This document shows, one piece after another, positions 22,561 to 33,617 of a DNA stretch of 64,000 bases. The stretch's first letter is position 1, and each line of letters starts with the position of its first letter. The stretch spans positions 186,001-250,000 of the forward strand of contig OW051470.1 in assembly GCA_932521025.1 (NCBI GenBank). Direction: 5' to 3'. This stretch comes from Oscheius onirici (lineage: Eukaryota > Nematoda > Chromadorea > Rhabditida > Rhabditidae). A model generated the notes under the pieces. It saw only the letters and a list, made by a program, of their open reading frames with translations, was not told the DNA's origin and searched no databases. The translations under genes and the position numbers were made by a program.

Positions 22561-23478
22561 ATGGGCAAAGATGTCTCCAGCCTTGTTGAATCTTCCAGAA
22601 GTAATGATTTCAGGAGGCATGTAGATCAAGGTGCCACATCTGCAAGTTCATTTTACTAGAGGTCTTACCGAGTAATAGTCGATGCCACTGAGTAATATAA
22701 AATTCAATTTTCTCACGGATTTGTGACAAGAGTTGAAGCTGGAACTTCCCGAGCCAAGCCAAAGTCGGATATCTTCACGTCCTCCCAGCTTTTCCCCAAA
22801 AGAATACTGCAAAAAAACGAAAGATTCCAAAGTAAAATTTATACTTTTGAGGCTTGATGTCTCTGTGAATAATCCCAGCCTCGTGGAGTCTTTGGATTCC
22901 GCAAGCTGCGTGATGCATCCAGACAAGAACTTTATCAGGTCCGTAGTTAATGTTTTTATTGTAGATTGCTAAACAAAGAGTTTTTACGGAGTAAAGTTTC
23001 AATTTCACCATCTGCTAAGCTTCCATGTTCCATAAACTCCATGACGTAGCCAACGTAACCACTGTCATCAGTTAGAAGGCCATAAATCTTGACAATGTTC
23101 TCGGAATTGGACAGCTGAATAAAACATAATGTTTCTCCATTTGTGTGTCACCTTCATCAAGAACTTGGCCTCTTCCAGGTTGTCTTTTTGGAAAGTACGT
23201 GTAAATTTCTTCAAAACTATTGTCCTGAGAAAAAGATTACAAAGTGATTCGTTTCCAAACTTTTGAATACGGGGTGAATAAGCTTTGTAGACTTCTGCTT
23301 CTCCTCCACGACCCAAGAAATTTTTGTCTTTGTAGAGAGGATAGTGGAACTTTTCGATCTCTTAAAAGTATAATGGACTTAAACTTTGTATTTGTTCAAT
23401 CGTGACCGATGTAGCGAAACACGAATCAGTATTTGAACAAAATCTGTACTGACCAACATTGTCCACGACAGTCACCAT
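22560..23478 (-). pseudogene. Protein kinase, truncated in the C-lobe
   Basis: Exons 23478-23454, 23360-23152, 23114-23009, 22968-22845 and 22806-22717 join in phase. They start MVTVVDNVEIEKFHYPLYKD and show a Gly loop LGRGGEAEVY, a Lys in TIVLKKF, MEFMEHGSLAD, the catalytic loop HRDIKPQN and the DFG segment VKISDFGLARE. The activation-segment end GTLIYMPPEIITSGRFNKAG (about 22610) is recognisable but needs a frame change after GIDYYS. Sequence then leaves kinase similarity shortly after GDIF, so the lower C-lobe is missing. The catalytic residues kept and the GRGG loop fit a TKL- or MAP3K-like kinase. Truncation suggests a pseudogene, or a gene whose remaining exons were lost. A MITE lies immediately downstream. 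Confidence 0.65.
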
Positions 23479-24250
23479 TGTTCTGAACCTTCGAAGAGAT
23501 GTCTCTAAGCTTTTTATTCTTACAGAAGAGCGCGTTTCGGTAGGGAGGGTTGAGTAGAAGGAGAGCGACTACGTCACCGGCTAAGTTGAAGCATTGGACG
23601 ATGTGACCCACGTCGTTAGCATATTCTGAAATTTATTTTAACAAAATTAAGGGTTTAGTTACGTCTATGAGCTGCGACTCCTCTCAAAGACAACAGTGCA
23701 GTACTTGGAATGAGAACGAAGGCGAAAGAGACAGATACCTGGAATTTTTGAAATTGTCAGCTATATGTAACCGCTGTAAATCGAAGCAAATCGATGTGAG
23801 TTTTTCTAGTGATCATTTTTTTGAATATTTTTCTAGATATGGCAGGCACCGATAGATGGATTCGAAAGCATCAATTTGGCTACAGACGAACTGATGTTGG
23901 ATTAATAACATTCGCTCAGAGAACTGTTTTTTTCTTCCCCGCCAATCTTGTGAAAAATGCTTACAAATACCGGTTGGGGGTCGCTAGGAGAGTAACCTTC
24001 ACCTCTTATTTGAAAATTGCCGCTCAAACTGAAGTTGTTTTTCACCTTGTTCAACACATTTTGAACTCGAGTTTTTGTCATCTGACGGTTTCTGCTATCA
24101 CTAGAGGTCATCTGGCGCAACCGCTGATACCACACTGTTCGTCTATTTATTGATAAATCGCATTTTCTGAAAGGCGTGCGATTAAAAATATTTTTTTTTT
24201 TTTGGAAATTTTCTGACTTTCCGAATGCGAAATTTGGCCGCTTTCCGCTT
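23479..24250 (-). other. Possible exons of a membrane or receptor gene upstream of the kinase
   Basis: Minus-strand exons with TTTCAG acceptors give VSVSFAFVLIPSTALLSLRG joined to YANDVGHIVQCFNLAGDVVA and LLLLNPPYRNALF, a hydrophobic pattern that could be the last helices of a seven-helix receptor. A further open stretch at about 23902-24170 is polar. The joins are uncertain and the last exon overlaps the kinase start in another frame. Confidence 0.25.
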
Positions 24251-24461
24251 CCTGCAAGCGTTTTCATGCTGACTTTCATAGAAGCAGCTATTAATTTTTC
24301 TTCCCTTCTTAGTTTTTACAACTTCTTGCTCAATGCTCCTCAAAAAACGCCCAACTGTTTATTTTGCTCGGCCCCTCAATGAATGGACAACCGTGTAAAT
24401 AAAGCAACTGGCAGAGAGCCAAACTTCTTCATCTTCGCTCCTTTATCTCAATTTTTTTAGA

Positions 24462-25646
24462 ATGACCGAGTCAAAGCCAGAAACCGTCTACCTCTACCAG
24501 TTTGCACCTAGCAAAACTCTGAGAAATGTGTCGCCGTTTTGCATGAAGATCGAAGCTTTTCTTCGAATTCATAAGATTCCGTACGAGGTATTTTTTCTCT
24601 CCTCTCTTTCAAAAAAAAAGAAATTTAGAATCGTTTCATCACAATGAAGAGGTCGAAGTACGGCCTGGTTCCCTTCATTGAACTGAACGGACAGGAAATT
24701 GCCGACTCGCAGATTATTCAGGAGAGACTGAAGGAACACTTCAAGATTCCAAACTTGAATGATCCAAAAGACGAGGCTATTGCTAGATTTGTGGAACGGA
24801 TGATGGATCAGCACACTTTCCAGTCAGTTTTGGATTTTTTTTGTTTTCACTCACCTGTTCAGCGTAATTTACAAGTACAAGCTCTACGACAATCCTCGCA
24901 AACTGGTCGACACCATTGCCGACACCATGGAGCTTCCTGGACCAGTCGATACCATCTTGAGACCTTTTATGTCCTGGCGTCTCAAAGGATCGGTAAGTTT
25001 TTCTCATTCTCAGTTTAAATGTGGTAATACAATAGCAGGCACAGGGCTCCATGTTACGCTGCGAGACAGCCCCGCAGCGTCCAATCCAAAAAAATCGTGA
25101 AAAATCTTGAGAATTTCGTCTAACTTTTCAAGTATATCGGCATCCTAGGGGTTATAATTGACGCCGAGTTTAATAAACACATCTAGAACGTGAAAAAATA
25201 ACGGATAAGTGGTGAAAATCCCGATTTCCGTCGTTGCGCGCCAAAATATTTGAATGGAGTGCCTGCTATAGTATTACTTAAAATATCTTTCAGGCCACCA
25301 AGAGAATCGGTACCACCCTCGGAATGTTCTCCGACGACGAATTCAAGCTCCTTCTCCATAAAGACCTCGACTCTTTGAAGGAACAACTCGGTCAGAAGGC
25401 TTTCTTCTTCGGTGACAAGCCAACTACCGTCAGTCTACCTGAAAGACTAGCAGTAATCTGACTTTTTAGCCCGATTGTACCATATTTGGTCATCTCGCCG
25501 GAGTGTATTACCTACCATATTCGACTTATGTGAAGGAAGTTTTAGATGAGAAGTACCCGACTCTGGTACAGTTCATGGAACGTTTCAAGCTGGCAGTTTT
25601 CTCAGATGACTTTGTTCCCAAAGTTGAGGAAGAAGAAGCCAAATAA
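24462..25646 (+). CDS. FAXC/CDR-like glutathione-S-transferase-fold protein
   Basis: Five exons join in phase: 24462-24587, 24629-24822, 24863-24992, 25294-25428 and 25470-25646. The product, about 250 residues, starts MTESKPETVYLYQFAPSKTL. It has the thioredoxin-like pattern NVSPFCMKIEAFLRIHKIPY, KYGLVPFIELNGQEIADSQI, and a C-terminal helical half with FFFGDKPTTPDCTIFGHLAG. This arrangement is that of failed-axon-connections (FAXC) proteins and the C. elegans cadmium-responsive CDR family. An ATTTTTTTAG acceptor sits one base before the ATG. The long third intron (about 300 bp) contains an inverted-repeat element. The 3' end overlaps the convergent TRPV gene. Confidence 0.88.
25024..25277. 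mobile_element. Inverted-repeat element in FAXC-like intron
   Basis: Ends GTAATACAATAGCAGGCAC and GTGCCTGCTATAGTATTAC are inverted copies with one mismatch. The right part contains GCGCGCCAAAATATTTGAA, also seen near the right end of the element at 55425-55790, so the two may be related. Confidence 0.8.
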
Positions 25647-28600
25647 AAAGTTTACTTTGTGAGTCAGAAAACAGAATTTCACTGAACTGTAGCCTGTCGC
25701 TTGATCTTCCTCGAAATGACCTTTTCCATCAGGCGCAAAAGATTGTGCCTTGACTTCCAGCTCCTTCTGTCTCTTTCTCAAAAGAGCCCTCCTTTCCTGT
25801 CGTATCTTCTCGGCCTTCTCTTCTCTCAATCTCAGCTCCTCCTCTTCTGTTCTCTCTATTTGAGCTCGTTTCTTGACCACATAGCTTCGAATCTTTTTGT
25901 TTGTGCCAGTTGGACGAGTGTAGTGTAGGAGGTACAGGAGACGGTCATGCTTGGACAACGACATTTCCAGCATCAAAATGGCTTGGGCCCATTGGCGTTT
26001 CCACTCTTTGCGTGTCAGGAAAATTGTCTCGTAGGTTCGTGTCATCATGGCAATGAGGAGGTTGAACGGATGGAGCCGCAAAGTTCGAAAAGCAAGAACA
26101 TCATCTGAAATCTGAGAAATATAGAAAAAAAACAGTTACCTTCCCAATAATTCTCATCAATTTCGCGTCACACGATCCTATCTCCTTGTAAAAGACCATA
26201 AACTCTCCAATGGTCATGATGAAGGTCCTAATCAGAGCTTCAAATGGATTCTGAAACAATTCGCTCCAGGCTTCCCCAAATTTAACTCAAGAATGTTCTC
26301 GAATTCTGTGCTTTCTCCTCGGGCGACCAACTCTTGTGCAGCTCGGTCACAAGACTTGAACATGATGAAAAATGCTGTAAACTAGCCAAATTCGAGCCAG
26401 AACTCTCTCACATTGCGAGAATCCAACCAAAAAGATGGAATAGATGAGGAAGAATCGGCTGAGATCGGTGGCAATAATCGAGTAGATCATCAAGACGAAA
26501 GGTCCGACGAAAGGAATAGCTCGTAAAAAGTACAAGAAATAATTTGTTGTCAAGAAGACGGCTGCTGTGATCATTTTCAGCATACAACATGTTCTCGTCC
26601 AGGCCGCATGCAAATCGAATCGAGATCTGTAAAGGTTTTTTTAAGATGAGTGAATTTCAAAATCTTACACAAGTCATGATGAGAAACCACGAGAACTTGT
26701 AGAGTAATTTGGCTGGGAACGTTTTCTAAACAATGAGACGGTTAGAGTAAAACTACCAACCATTATAGAAAACCACTTTGCTCTTCCGATTCGTCGAATG
26801 TCCAAGAAGTCCATGAAAATCTGAACCAGGACACAGAAGATGACCAAAGCTTCCAGTCCCAATCGGGTGTAGCCCATCCAGCCCCAGCGAGCATAGTCGC
26901 TAAGGTGACACAGGGACTTGTATGAATCTGAAATTATCAAATAATCAGCAGCAGGTAGGTATGAACGAGAAACAAGTTACCGTAAAAGCTCTAATATAAG
27001 CGGGCGGTATCTTTACCCCCCCCCCCTAAACTTGGATTTTTGGGTGCGGTAGGGGAAAATCTAAATTTTCCAGCTCTCCTTTTCATTTTTCAGCTTTGTC
27101 CCGGTAAGCAAAGTTGTAGCCCTGATCAAGCTCTACAACTTTGCAGAACATCGCGAAGCTTGAAAATGCTGTTATCACTATGAAAAATGACTTTTGCCTT
27201 CAAGGGGGCTGCTCTCGTTTGCATCTTCAGCTCTCGTTTGCATTTTTCATCTTTGTCCCATCTTTACCCCCCCCCCCCCCCTAAACTTGGGTGTCGGCGG
27301 GGAAAATCTTAATTTTTCGGCTCTCGTTTGCATTTTCCAGCTTTGTCTCAGCATGCAAAGTTATAGCCCTGATCAAACTCTACTTTCCAGAACATTGCGA
27401 AGCTTAAAAATGCTGTTATCACCATGAAAAAGTGATTCTAAGCCAAAACTTGTCAACCAAGGCAAAAGTCATTTTTCATAGTGATAACAGCATTTTCAAG
27501 CTTCGCGATGTTCTGCAAAGTTGTAGAGCTTGATCAGGGCTACAACTTTGTTTACTGGGACAAAGCTGGAAAATGCAAACGAGAGCCGAAAAATTAAGAT
27601 TTTCCCCGCCGACACCCAAGTTTAGAGGGGGGGGGTAAAGATGGGACAAAGATGAAAAATGCAAACGAGAGCAGCCCCCTTGAAGGCAAAAGTCATTTTT
27701 CATAGTGATAACAGCATTTTCAAGCTTCGCGATGTTCTGCAAAGTTGTAGAGCTTGATCAGGGCTACAACTTTGCTTACCGGGACAAAGCTGAAAAATGA
27801 AAAGGAGAGCTGGAAAATTTAGATTTCCCCCTACCGCACCCAAAAATCCAAGTTTAGGGGGGGGGGGGGGGTAAAGAAACCTGCCCGTTTAAATTTACCT
27901 CTCGAAGGCGGCGCAGTTCTCTTGGTCGGGCATCCTTGACCGCATGTACGAACTAGCAGTGAGGCAATTGAAGACAGTAGAATCTTCATGATCTGTGTCA
28001 AAAAATTTAATATCTAATCTTTATATGATATATTTTCTGACACGCCCAAGTCATCTATTGTTATCTAGTCATTGTTGAAAATTTGAGAGTTCCAGGTTGT
28101 CCAACAATTTTCTGTAAAAAAAATCCAGTTTCATGTATACAGAAAGACAGGAATAAGGAGACAAAATTAACCGATTCAGGTCTTCGTCTGCGAAGAATGT
28201 GGATACACTTCTGAGGTCTACGAGCTCTATGTGAGCCATCTCAAACTTCTTCATCCTCTCTCGGCCGTCCTGATGAGAGCTGCCGTTCCACAGAGGAAAA
28301 CTGAATCCGTTTCTCCAGCTTCAATTTCTCCTAGTCCGTCAACTTCTTAGTTCTGTACATACCCTAGTCTTTTAAGTTTTTTACTCTTCTGTTCCTGTGA
28401 CCCATCCCAATGACCTACAGCTTTATGACAGCTTGGATAGATTTGCATGACCTGAAATGACCAAATCCCTAATATAAACTGGTCCCAAGTTCTATGTGAC
28501 TTCAATTCTTGCCTTATTTCGAACTATTACTTTTTAAGAATCCCATGAAAAGAATTTTGCCTATTACTTGTTGCTACATGAAATTTTCAAGCGCATGACC

Positions 28601-31600
28601 AGAAGTGCATATTCCGTTGAAATTTGTGAAACAAGGTCTCTTGACTCAATAGTAATCCTTCCCGACAGTAGTTGAGATCGTAATGTAATCATGGTCTGCA
28701 AATCATCAGTCTTAACAGTTACCAGTGGGATACATGGTGACGGCATGAGAAAGAGCCACGTCAACGGAAATTATCAAATAATCAGCAGCAGGTAGATATG
28801 AACGAGAAACAAGTTACCGTAAAAGCTCTAATATAAGCGGGCGGTATCTTTACGCCCCTCCCCTAAACTTGGGTTTTTGGGGGTCGGCTGGAGAAATCTA
28901 AATTTTCCAGCTATCGTTTGCATTTTTCATCTTTGTCCCAGTAAGCAAAATTGTAGCCCTGATCAAGCTCTACAACTTTGCAGAACATTGCAAAGCGTGA
29001 AAATGCTGTTAACTGTGAAAAAGTGATTCTAAGCCAAAACTTGTGAACGAAGGCAAAAGTCATTTTTCATAGTGATAACAGCTTTTACAAGCTTCGCGGT
29101 GTTCTGCAAAGTTGTAGAGCTTGATCAGGGCTACAACTTTGTTTACTGGGACAAAGCTGGAAAATGCAAACGAGAGCCGGAAAATTTATTGCCCCCGCCG
29201 CCCCCCAAAAATCCAAGCTTAGGGGGGGGGGGGGGGTAAAGAAACGTGCCCGTACAGAGACAAGTGAGAGAGTCTTAGCTCAGATGGTCGAGAATCTCAA
29301 GATAGGACTACTGTACTTCTACATACCGTAAAAGCTCTTGTAGAAGCACCCCGGTACGCAATTACGTACGCATTTTTTTCGGGTTGATAAAATTTTTTCC
29401 CAACTTTCCGACTATTTTTCCCATACAGATAGGCATCTCAGCTATTAAGGAAAAATAAAATAAAAATTGAAAAAATTATGCCTTCACCCCGAAAAAAAAT
29501 GCGTACGTAATTGCGTACAGGAGTGCTTCTATTACTAGAAATACGCTAACTCACCCCATTGATATGTTGCATTCCTGAAGCAAAAGTCTGACTGCGAATC
29601 ATTAACAACCTCTCCTTCGCGTACGTAATTGCATTCCTTGTGTAATATGTTACGTTGTGGTAGAGAACGGTCGGAACATGAAGGTCGTTGTGAAAATGAT
29701 GTAGTAGACGGTGAAGGCGATCAACAATCTATACCATCTTGCTCTTCTGTAAGACTTCCACTTGACGTCTAGAATCTGTTCTAATAATCCGTCCAGTAGT
29801 TCCAGATGAGACGAAGTCTCTCCGTAGACTACTAGATCCAGAGCGGACTCTTCGTTCATTCTGCCTGTCCCCTCATCGATGGTATTAATCTTGGTGAGAG
29901 GATAGGCCACACAGCTCGAATCAGCGTAGCCTCAAACTTGAATGGAATACCGTATTTCTTCTAATAGAAGCACTCCTGTACGCAATTACGTACGCATTTT
30001 TTTTTTCGGGGTGAAGACATAATTTTTCAATATATATTTTATTTTTGCTTGGTAGCTGAGAGTCTATCTGTATGGGAAAAATAGTCGGAAAGTTGGGAAA
30101 AAAATTTTATCAACCCGAAAAAAATGCGTACGTAATTGCGTACAGGGGTGCTTCTATTAGAGCTTTTACGGTATTTTCTCTCAGTCTCCCAGTCTCACCT
30201 TTTCACATTCCAGCTCCAGAATAGTCTCGAAGAGCTTCTTCCTTGCCAACTTTGCTGCTAGTGTCAACAGAGTTAAATTTTGTTTGTTCGGTATTTTTAA
30301 ATTTGCGCCATTTTCCAAACAGTAATACTGTATTGCCATTGGTGTCCTGTGCGTTGATGTTGGCTCTTTTGGTAAGCAGGAGACGAAAAATATCGGGCTG
30401 ACTCATGCAGACGGCAAAGGAAAGCGAATACTCTCCAAAGTACATGTTTTTACGAAAAACGTTGAACATTTTTCAGTTGTCCTACCCTTTATAGTTGCTC
30501 TGGATGGACAGTTCCACGTACTCATGTTCTACACTGTCTTGACGACTACTCTTTTGGTCCTCGGCACAGAAGAAGGCGCCATAACAGCGAGCATTGACGT
30601 CGGCTCCTTTGCGGAGAAACTTGCTGACCATTTCACAGTCGTGGTTGATAATGGCTTGGTGAAGAGGTGTTAGGCCTAAAACAGTCGGAGAACCAGTGCT
30701 TCAACCCGGGCAGGTTTCTTTACGCTCCCCTCTTTTTGGGGGCGGCGGGGGCAATTTAACTTCTCCGGCTCTCGTTTGCATTTTCCAGCTTTGTCCTAGT
30801 GAGCAAAGTTGTAACCCTGATCAAGCTCTACAACTTTGCAGAACATTGGAAAGCGTGAACATGCTGTTATCACTATGAATAATGACTTTTGCCTTGGTTG
30901 ACAAGTTTTGGCTTAGAATCACTTTTTCATGGTGATAACAGCATTTTTAAGCTTCGCAATGTTCTGGAAAGTTGTAGAGTTTGATCAGGGCTATAACTTT
31001 GCATGCTGAGACAAAGCTGGAAAATGCAAACGAGAGCCGAAAAATTAAGATTTTCCCCGCCGACACCCAAGTTTAGGGGGGGGGGGTAAAGATACCGCCC
31101 CCTTCAAGCCACCGTAGTAGTCTTCAGATGTGCATATGTCGTTGACCATTCTTGGAAAAATGCAAGAGTCGGAAGACTATTAGATTGTGTACTGTTGTCC
31201 CATGAAGCAGACACATTGTGATGATCGCTTCTCCCATCTGTCCCCTCTCCTCCAGCTTCCAGTGAATCTCTCTGTACTTAATCTCTTTACTTACTCCCTT
31301 TTCGCCACCGTCCAGTAGTTTTAGGGCTGAATGAAAGTTTTCTAACGGCATGAAAAACTTTACCCTTGAGCGTATTGCCGGCTTCTGCTGTGTCCACATG
31401 TTCCAGCACATTTACGCCCTTTTTTCCCTTCTCCTTCTTCCGCGAAAATGCTCCCAACTTGGCATTTCTTTCCTCATTTCGGGGCTTGACCAGCTCGACA
31501 ACGGGAAGAAGTTTTCCCTTTCCGAGATTGTAAACAAGATCTTCAATGGGCTCAATTATGAACTCGTCCAGTTTTTCGTAGTCACCAGAGGCAGTGGCTT

Positions 31601-31880
31601 GCCTAGAAATAGTTTACACACAACACTCTCAGTTAGTTCTTACCTCATCTGCAGAACCAGGCTTCCATATCCGTGCATGTCCACCAACATGTGAATCTTT
31701 TTCTTGACATGCGGCTCATCTTTCGGCAAACTCGGAGAGTTTTCCGGCGGAGGAGAGTCAGGCATCGGTAGTCGATTGGCAATGGTAGCTGGGAAGAAAC
31801 AAGCAAATTCCTTCAATTCCCTGATTGTTTTTCGTAGTTTCTGCCATGCAATCTGTAATTGTAGTGGTGGGTCCACTGGT
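25602..31880 (-). CDS. TRPV channel of the OSM-9/OCR type
   Basis: The N-terminal part carries ankyrin-type sequence (LLLTKRANINAQDTNGNTVL near 30340; KFLRKGADVNARCYGAFF near 30600). It is followed by the linker ESALDLVVYGETSSHLELLD (about 29800), S1-S4 exons (FLDIRRIGRAKW, about 26780), and the highly typical S5 segment GPFVLMIYSIIATDLSRFFL then FLVGFSQ (26410-26500). Next come the pore-side NPFEALIRTFIMTIGEF (about 26220) and the post-S6 segment FNLLIAMMTRTYETIF (about 26050), ending in a charged tail. TRPV proteins form calcium-permeable cation channels used in nematode sensory cilia. A frame change is needed near 26280-26290. The first coding exon and ATG are not certain. Introns between about 26940 and 31100 hold many repeats and a duplicated gene block. 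Confidence 0.82.
26978..27892. mobile_element. Family B foldback with poly-C/poly-G tracts, copy 1 (nested)
   Basis: It starts TACCGTAAAAGCTCTAATAT, then GGGCGGTATCTTTAC and a run of C. A large inverted repeat follows: the segment from TTTTCCAGCTCTC through GCCCTGATCAAGCTCTACAA returns as its inverse before GGGGTAAAGAAACCTGCCCG. A second similar pair is nested in the middle (27240-27660). It is non-coding. Apparent frames are shared by every copy. Confidence 0.85.
27899..27989 (-). pseudogene. Orphan copy of a signal-peptide exon
   Basis: It matches exon 1 of the nested secreted gene at 39787-39877 (MKILLSSIASLLVRTCGQGC), including the GTAAAT donor, but no downstream exons are present here. 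It was carried by the segmental duplication. Confidence 0.85.
28180..28350 (+). pseudogene. Orphan copy of the last ovo exon
   Basis: This 171-bp copy of the terminal ovo exon at 40068-40238 keeps its CAG acceptor and stop and still encodes the finger VFVCEECGYTSEVYELYVSH. There are no upstream ovo exons nearby, so it is not expected to make OVO protein. Confidence 0.9.
28815..29260. mobile_element. Family B foldback, copy 2
   Basis: The same TACCGTAAAAGCTCTAATAT start and GGCGGTATCTTTACGCCCC, inverted halves around AAGTGATTCTAAGCC, and a closing G-run with GTAAAGAAACGTGCCCG. Its left part matches 39117-39450 closely. Confidence 0.8.
29324..29548. mobile_element. MITE family A, copy 2 (TRPV intron)
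   Basis: It starts TACCGTAAAAGCTCTTGTAG and has the diagnostic CGCAATTACGTACGCA / TGCGTACGTAATTGCG pair. The right end is slightly degraded (ATACGCTA for TACGGTA). Confidence 0.85.
29948..30173. mobile_element. MITE family A, copy 3 (TRPV intron)
   Basis: Intact TACCGTATTTCTTCTAATAG start and TAGAGCTTTTACGGTA end, with the same CGCAATTACGTACGCA core pair. Confidence 0.88.
30705..31102. mobile_element. Family B foldback, copy 3
   Basis: The left part has GGGCAGGTTTCTTTACGCTC and the shared CTCTCGTTTGCATTTTCCAG block. The inverse block ends in a G-run and GGTAAAGATACCGCCC. It is in another TRPV intron. Confidence 0.8.
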
Positions 31881-32186
31881 AAATATCCTGAAAACTGCAG
31901 AGTTTCAAAGTCGATTCTATACAGACAGAGACCAGCTACCGGAAATGAGTCTCAAATAACTTTTTCAAGTATCCGCTCCATTGTCGGAAACGTGTCCAGT
32001 TCACTCGCCACTTCCAATGTGGTCTATCGTGTTTCTTCTCTCTATTATAGGCGGAGCTGCCGCTTACGAAGATGCTCCGGACGAAAAACTTCCAGAAAAA
32101 TACGAACAGGTACCTCTGATCACAAGTCAGATTCTCTGTCCAATTTGAACTGCACGTGCCATCTCCGGGCCACATGTTGTTTGTGA

Positions 32187-32355
32187 CCGAAAGATCGCAA
32201 AGGGCAACGAATGTTCGAGGGGAGAGAGGGCTTCCCCAGCCGCCGTCTACGCGGAGCGTCCAAACATAAACATGTTGACCATGGGAAAAGGGTACAAAAG
32301 GCCCTAGCCCCGCCTAAGATCTCAGCTCTAACGCAACAAAACTAAACGTCTAAAC
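32187..32355. promoter_or_regulatory. Upstream region of the LEA-like gene
   Basis: A TATA-like TACAAAAGGC lies about 65 bp before the ATG. A GAATGTTCGAGG at about 32209 is one partial heat-shock-element-like match (GAAnnTTC), which is only suggestive. TRPV 5' sequence lies on the other side, so the region may be divergent. Confidence 0.3.
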
Positions 32356-33347
32356 ATGCTTCGCAACGCTATTCGCTCTCTTTCTACCACAAGAGTTGGA
32401 TTCTATCGTGAGTTTTCTTCTCTTTGACCCACTCGAAAAACTAAGCCTTTTATAAGCATTCTGTCGCTGTTTTAACAGCGACCGACAATTGGACATGGGA
32501 ACATATGTTCGCTCTTCATCAGACTGACTATGAACTAAACTGACAACATGGGTATTTTTGAACTATTGTTTGAATGTTCAAGTAGTGACTTTCAAAGAGC
32601 CTGGAAAACAAAGGTTGAGGGACAGTATATCACTTTTGAGAAATAATGGAATCAAGAGTCTGTTTAGTGAGTTATCTGAAAAGAGACTGTTCTCTCGTAT
32701 TTCAGGCTCTTTCGGGTCTCTCACAGCTCTATAACTCCTAGTTGTTTTTAAGTCCAAAAACCTGCGCTACGAATTGCAGCTCAAACAAGAAAGCCAGTCT
32801 TTTTATGTTATCTAGCTGGAAGAGCCCCGATATTTTGGTCTCTCCCCAATTTTCGAAAAACACATAGCTGTCTTGTTTACCAGACGCACCCTCTCATAGA
32901 TTGCTTACCGCCAAAAGTACAAGCGTCCTTCTTGAAATAGCTTTGACAACATTTTCAGAAGTCGAGTCTGCCACCTCGAAGATCAAGCAAGGTACTCAGG
33001 AACTTGGAAACATCGGCTACAATAAAGCAGCCGAAGCAGGCAAAGAAGGCAAAGAAAAGGTCAACCGAGCCATGAACAACATTCACAGTCGTAGTGAAGA
33101 GGCTTTGAACAAGGCGCAAACGAAGGGACAGATGGCCAAGCAGACTGCTACCGATGTTAAGGAGAGGGCCGAGGATAAGGCTCGTGGTCTGGCCGATGCT
33201 GCCAAGGAAAAGCTCGAGACAGCTGAGGACAAAGCCAAGGGAATGGCTGAGAGTGCCAAGGAAAAAATGGAAGAGGCAAAGGACAAGACGACCGAAACTT
33301 TGAAGAATGCCAAAGAATGGGTACAGGAGAAGGTCTACGGAAAGTAG
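32356..33347 (+). CDS. LEA-like (group 3 type) protein with a mitochondrial-type leader
   Basis: Exon 1 (32356-32407) encodes MLRNAIRSLSTTRVGFY, an Arg/Ser/Leu-rich leader without acidic residues, typical of mitochondrial presequences. Exon 2 (32959-33347) gives an extremely hydrophilic, Ala/Lys/Glu/Thr-rich helix-prone chain with degenerate 11-residue repeats: ERAEDKARGLADAAKEKLET, AEDKAKGMAESAKEKMEEAK, DKTTETLKNAKEW. The total is 146 residues with no Cys and a single Trp. This is the signature of group 3 LEA proteins, which protect membranes and proteins during desiccation or freezing. Mitochondrial forms are known in Artemia and tardigrades. Localisation here is inferred from the leader only. 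The 551-bp intron shows no clear repeat. Confidence 0.85.
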
Positions 33348-33617
33348 ATAAACGATACTTGTAAGCCAATGATCTGCTGTAAGTAATGAACTGTACATTC
33401 TCTTCCTTTCTGATCTCATTCTGGGGTGGAATGTGACAAGAAACAGAAACATCCGGCTCTTCCAATGAACTTCGAAGTGTGACTAGACCTTGCCCGATTT
33501 ATGAAATACACAACGAACAGGACACGAGTGGCCGTTTTCAAAGTACATAGAGAATAAAGACCCAGTAAATGATAAGAATAGTCGAAATTCAGAGTTTATT
33601 CTGCTTCGACTGTCTAC
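33348..33617. other. Short convergent intergenic region
   Basis: It lies between the LEA-like stop and the stop of the Lys-rich minus-strand locus. An AATAAA at about 33553 could serve the LEA-like transcript. Nothing else is seen. Confidence 0.5.

Larger units (their letters stand above)
27480..28765. repeat. Segmental duplication, copy 1 (partner about 39350-40650)
   Basis: Apart from G-run length and one 19-bp difference in the repeat part, the two copies look nearly identical over about 1.28 kb. The block holds half of a family B element, an exon of a secreted protein, the last ovo exon and the tail of an OGDH-like exon. It lies inside a TRPV intron. Just beyond its right edge, 28768-28840 repeats the TRPV intron sequence at 26930-27000 (AAATTATCAAATAATCAGCA...). 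Confidence 0.92.

Noticed and set aside
23223-23270. An extra intron in the kinase at GTATTC...CTCAG
   Set aside because: Removing it would put a stop in frame. The exon is open without it.
27194-27742. Repeated 77-95-codon frames with a hydrophobic start
   Set aside because: The same frames recur in every family B element and are by-products of its sequence.
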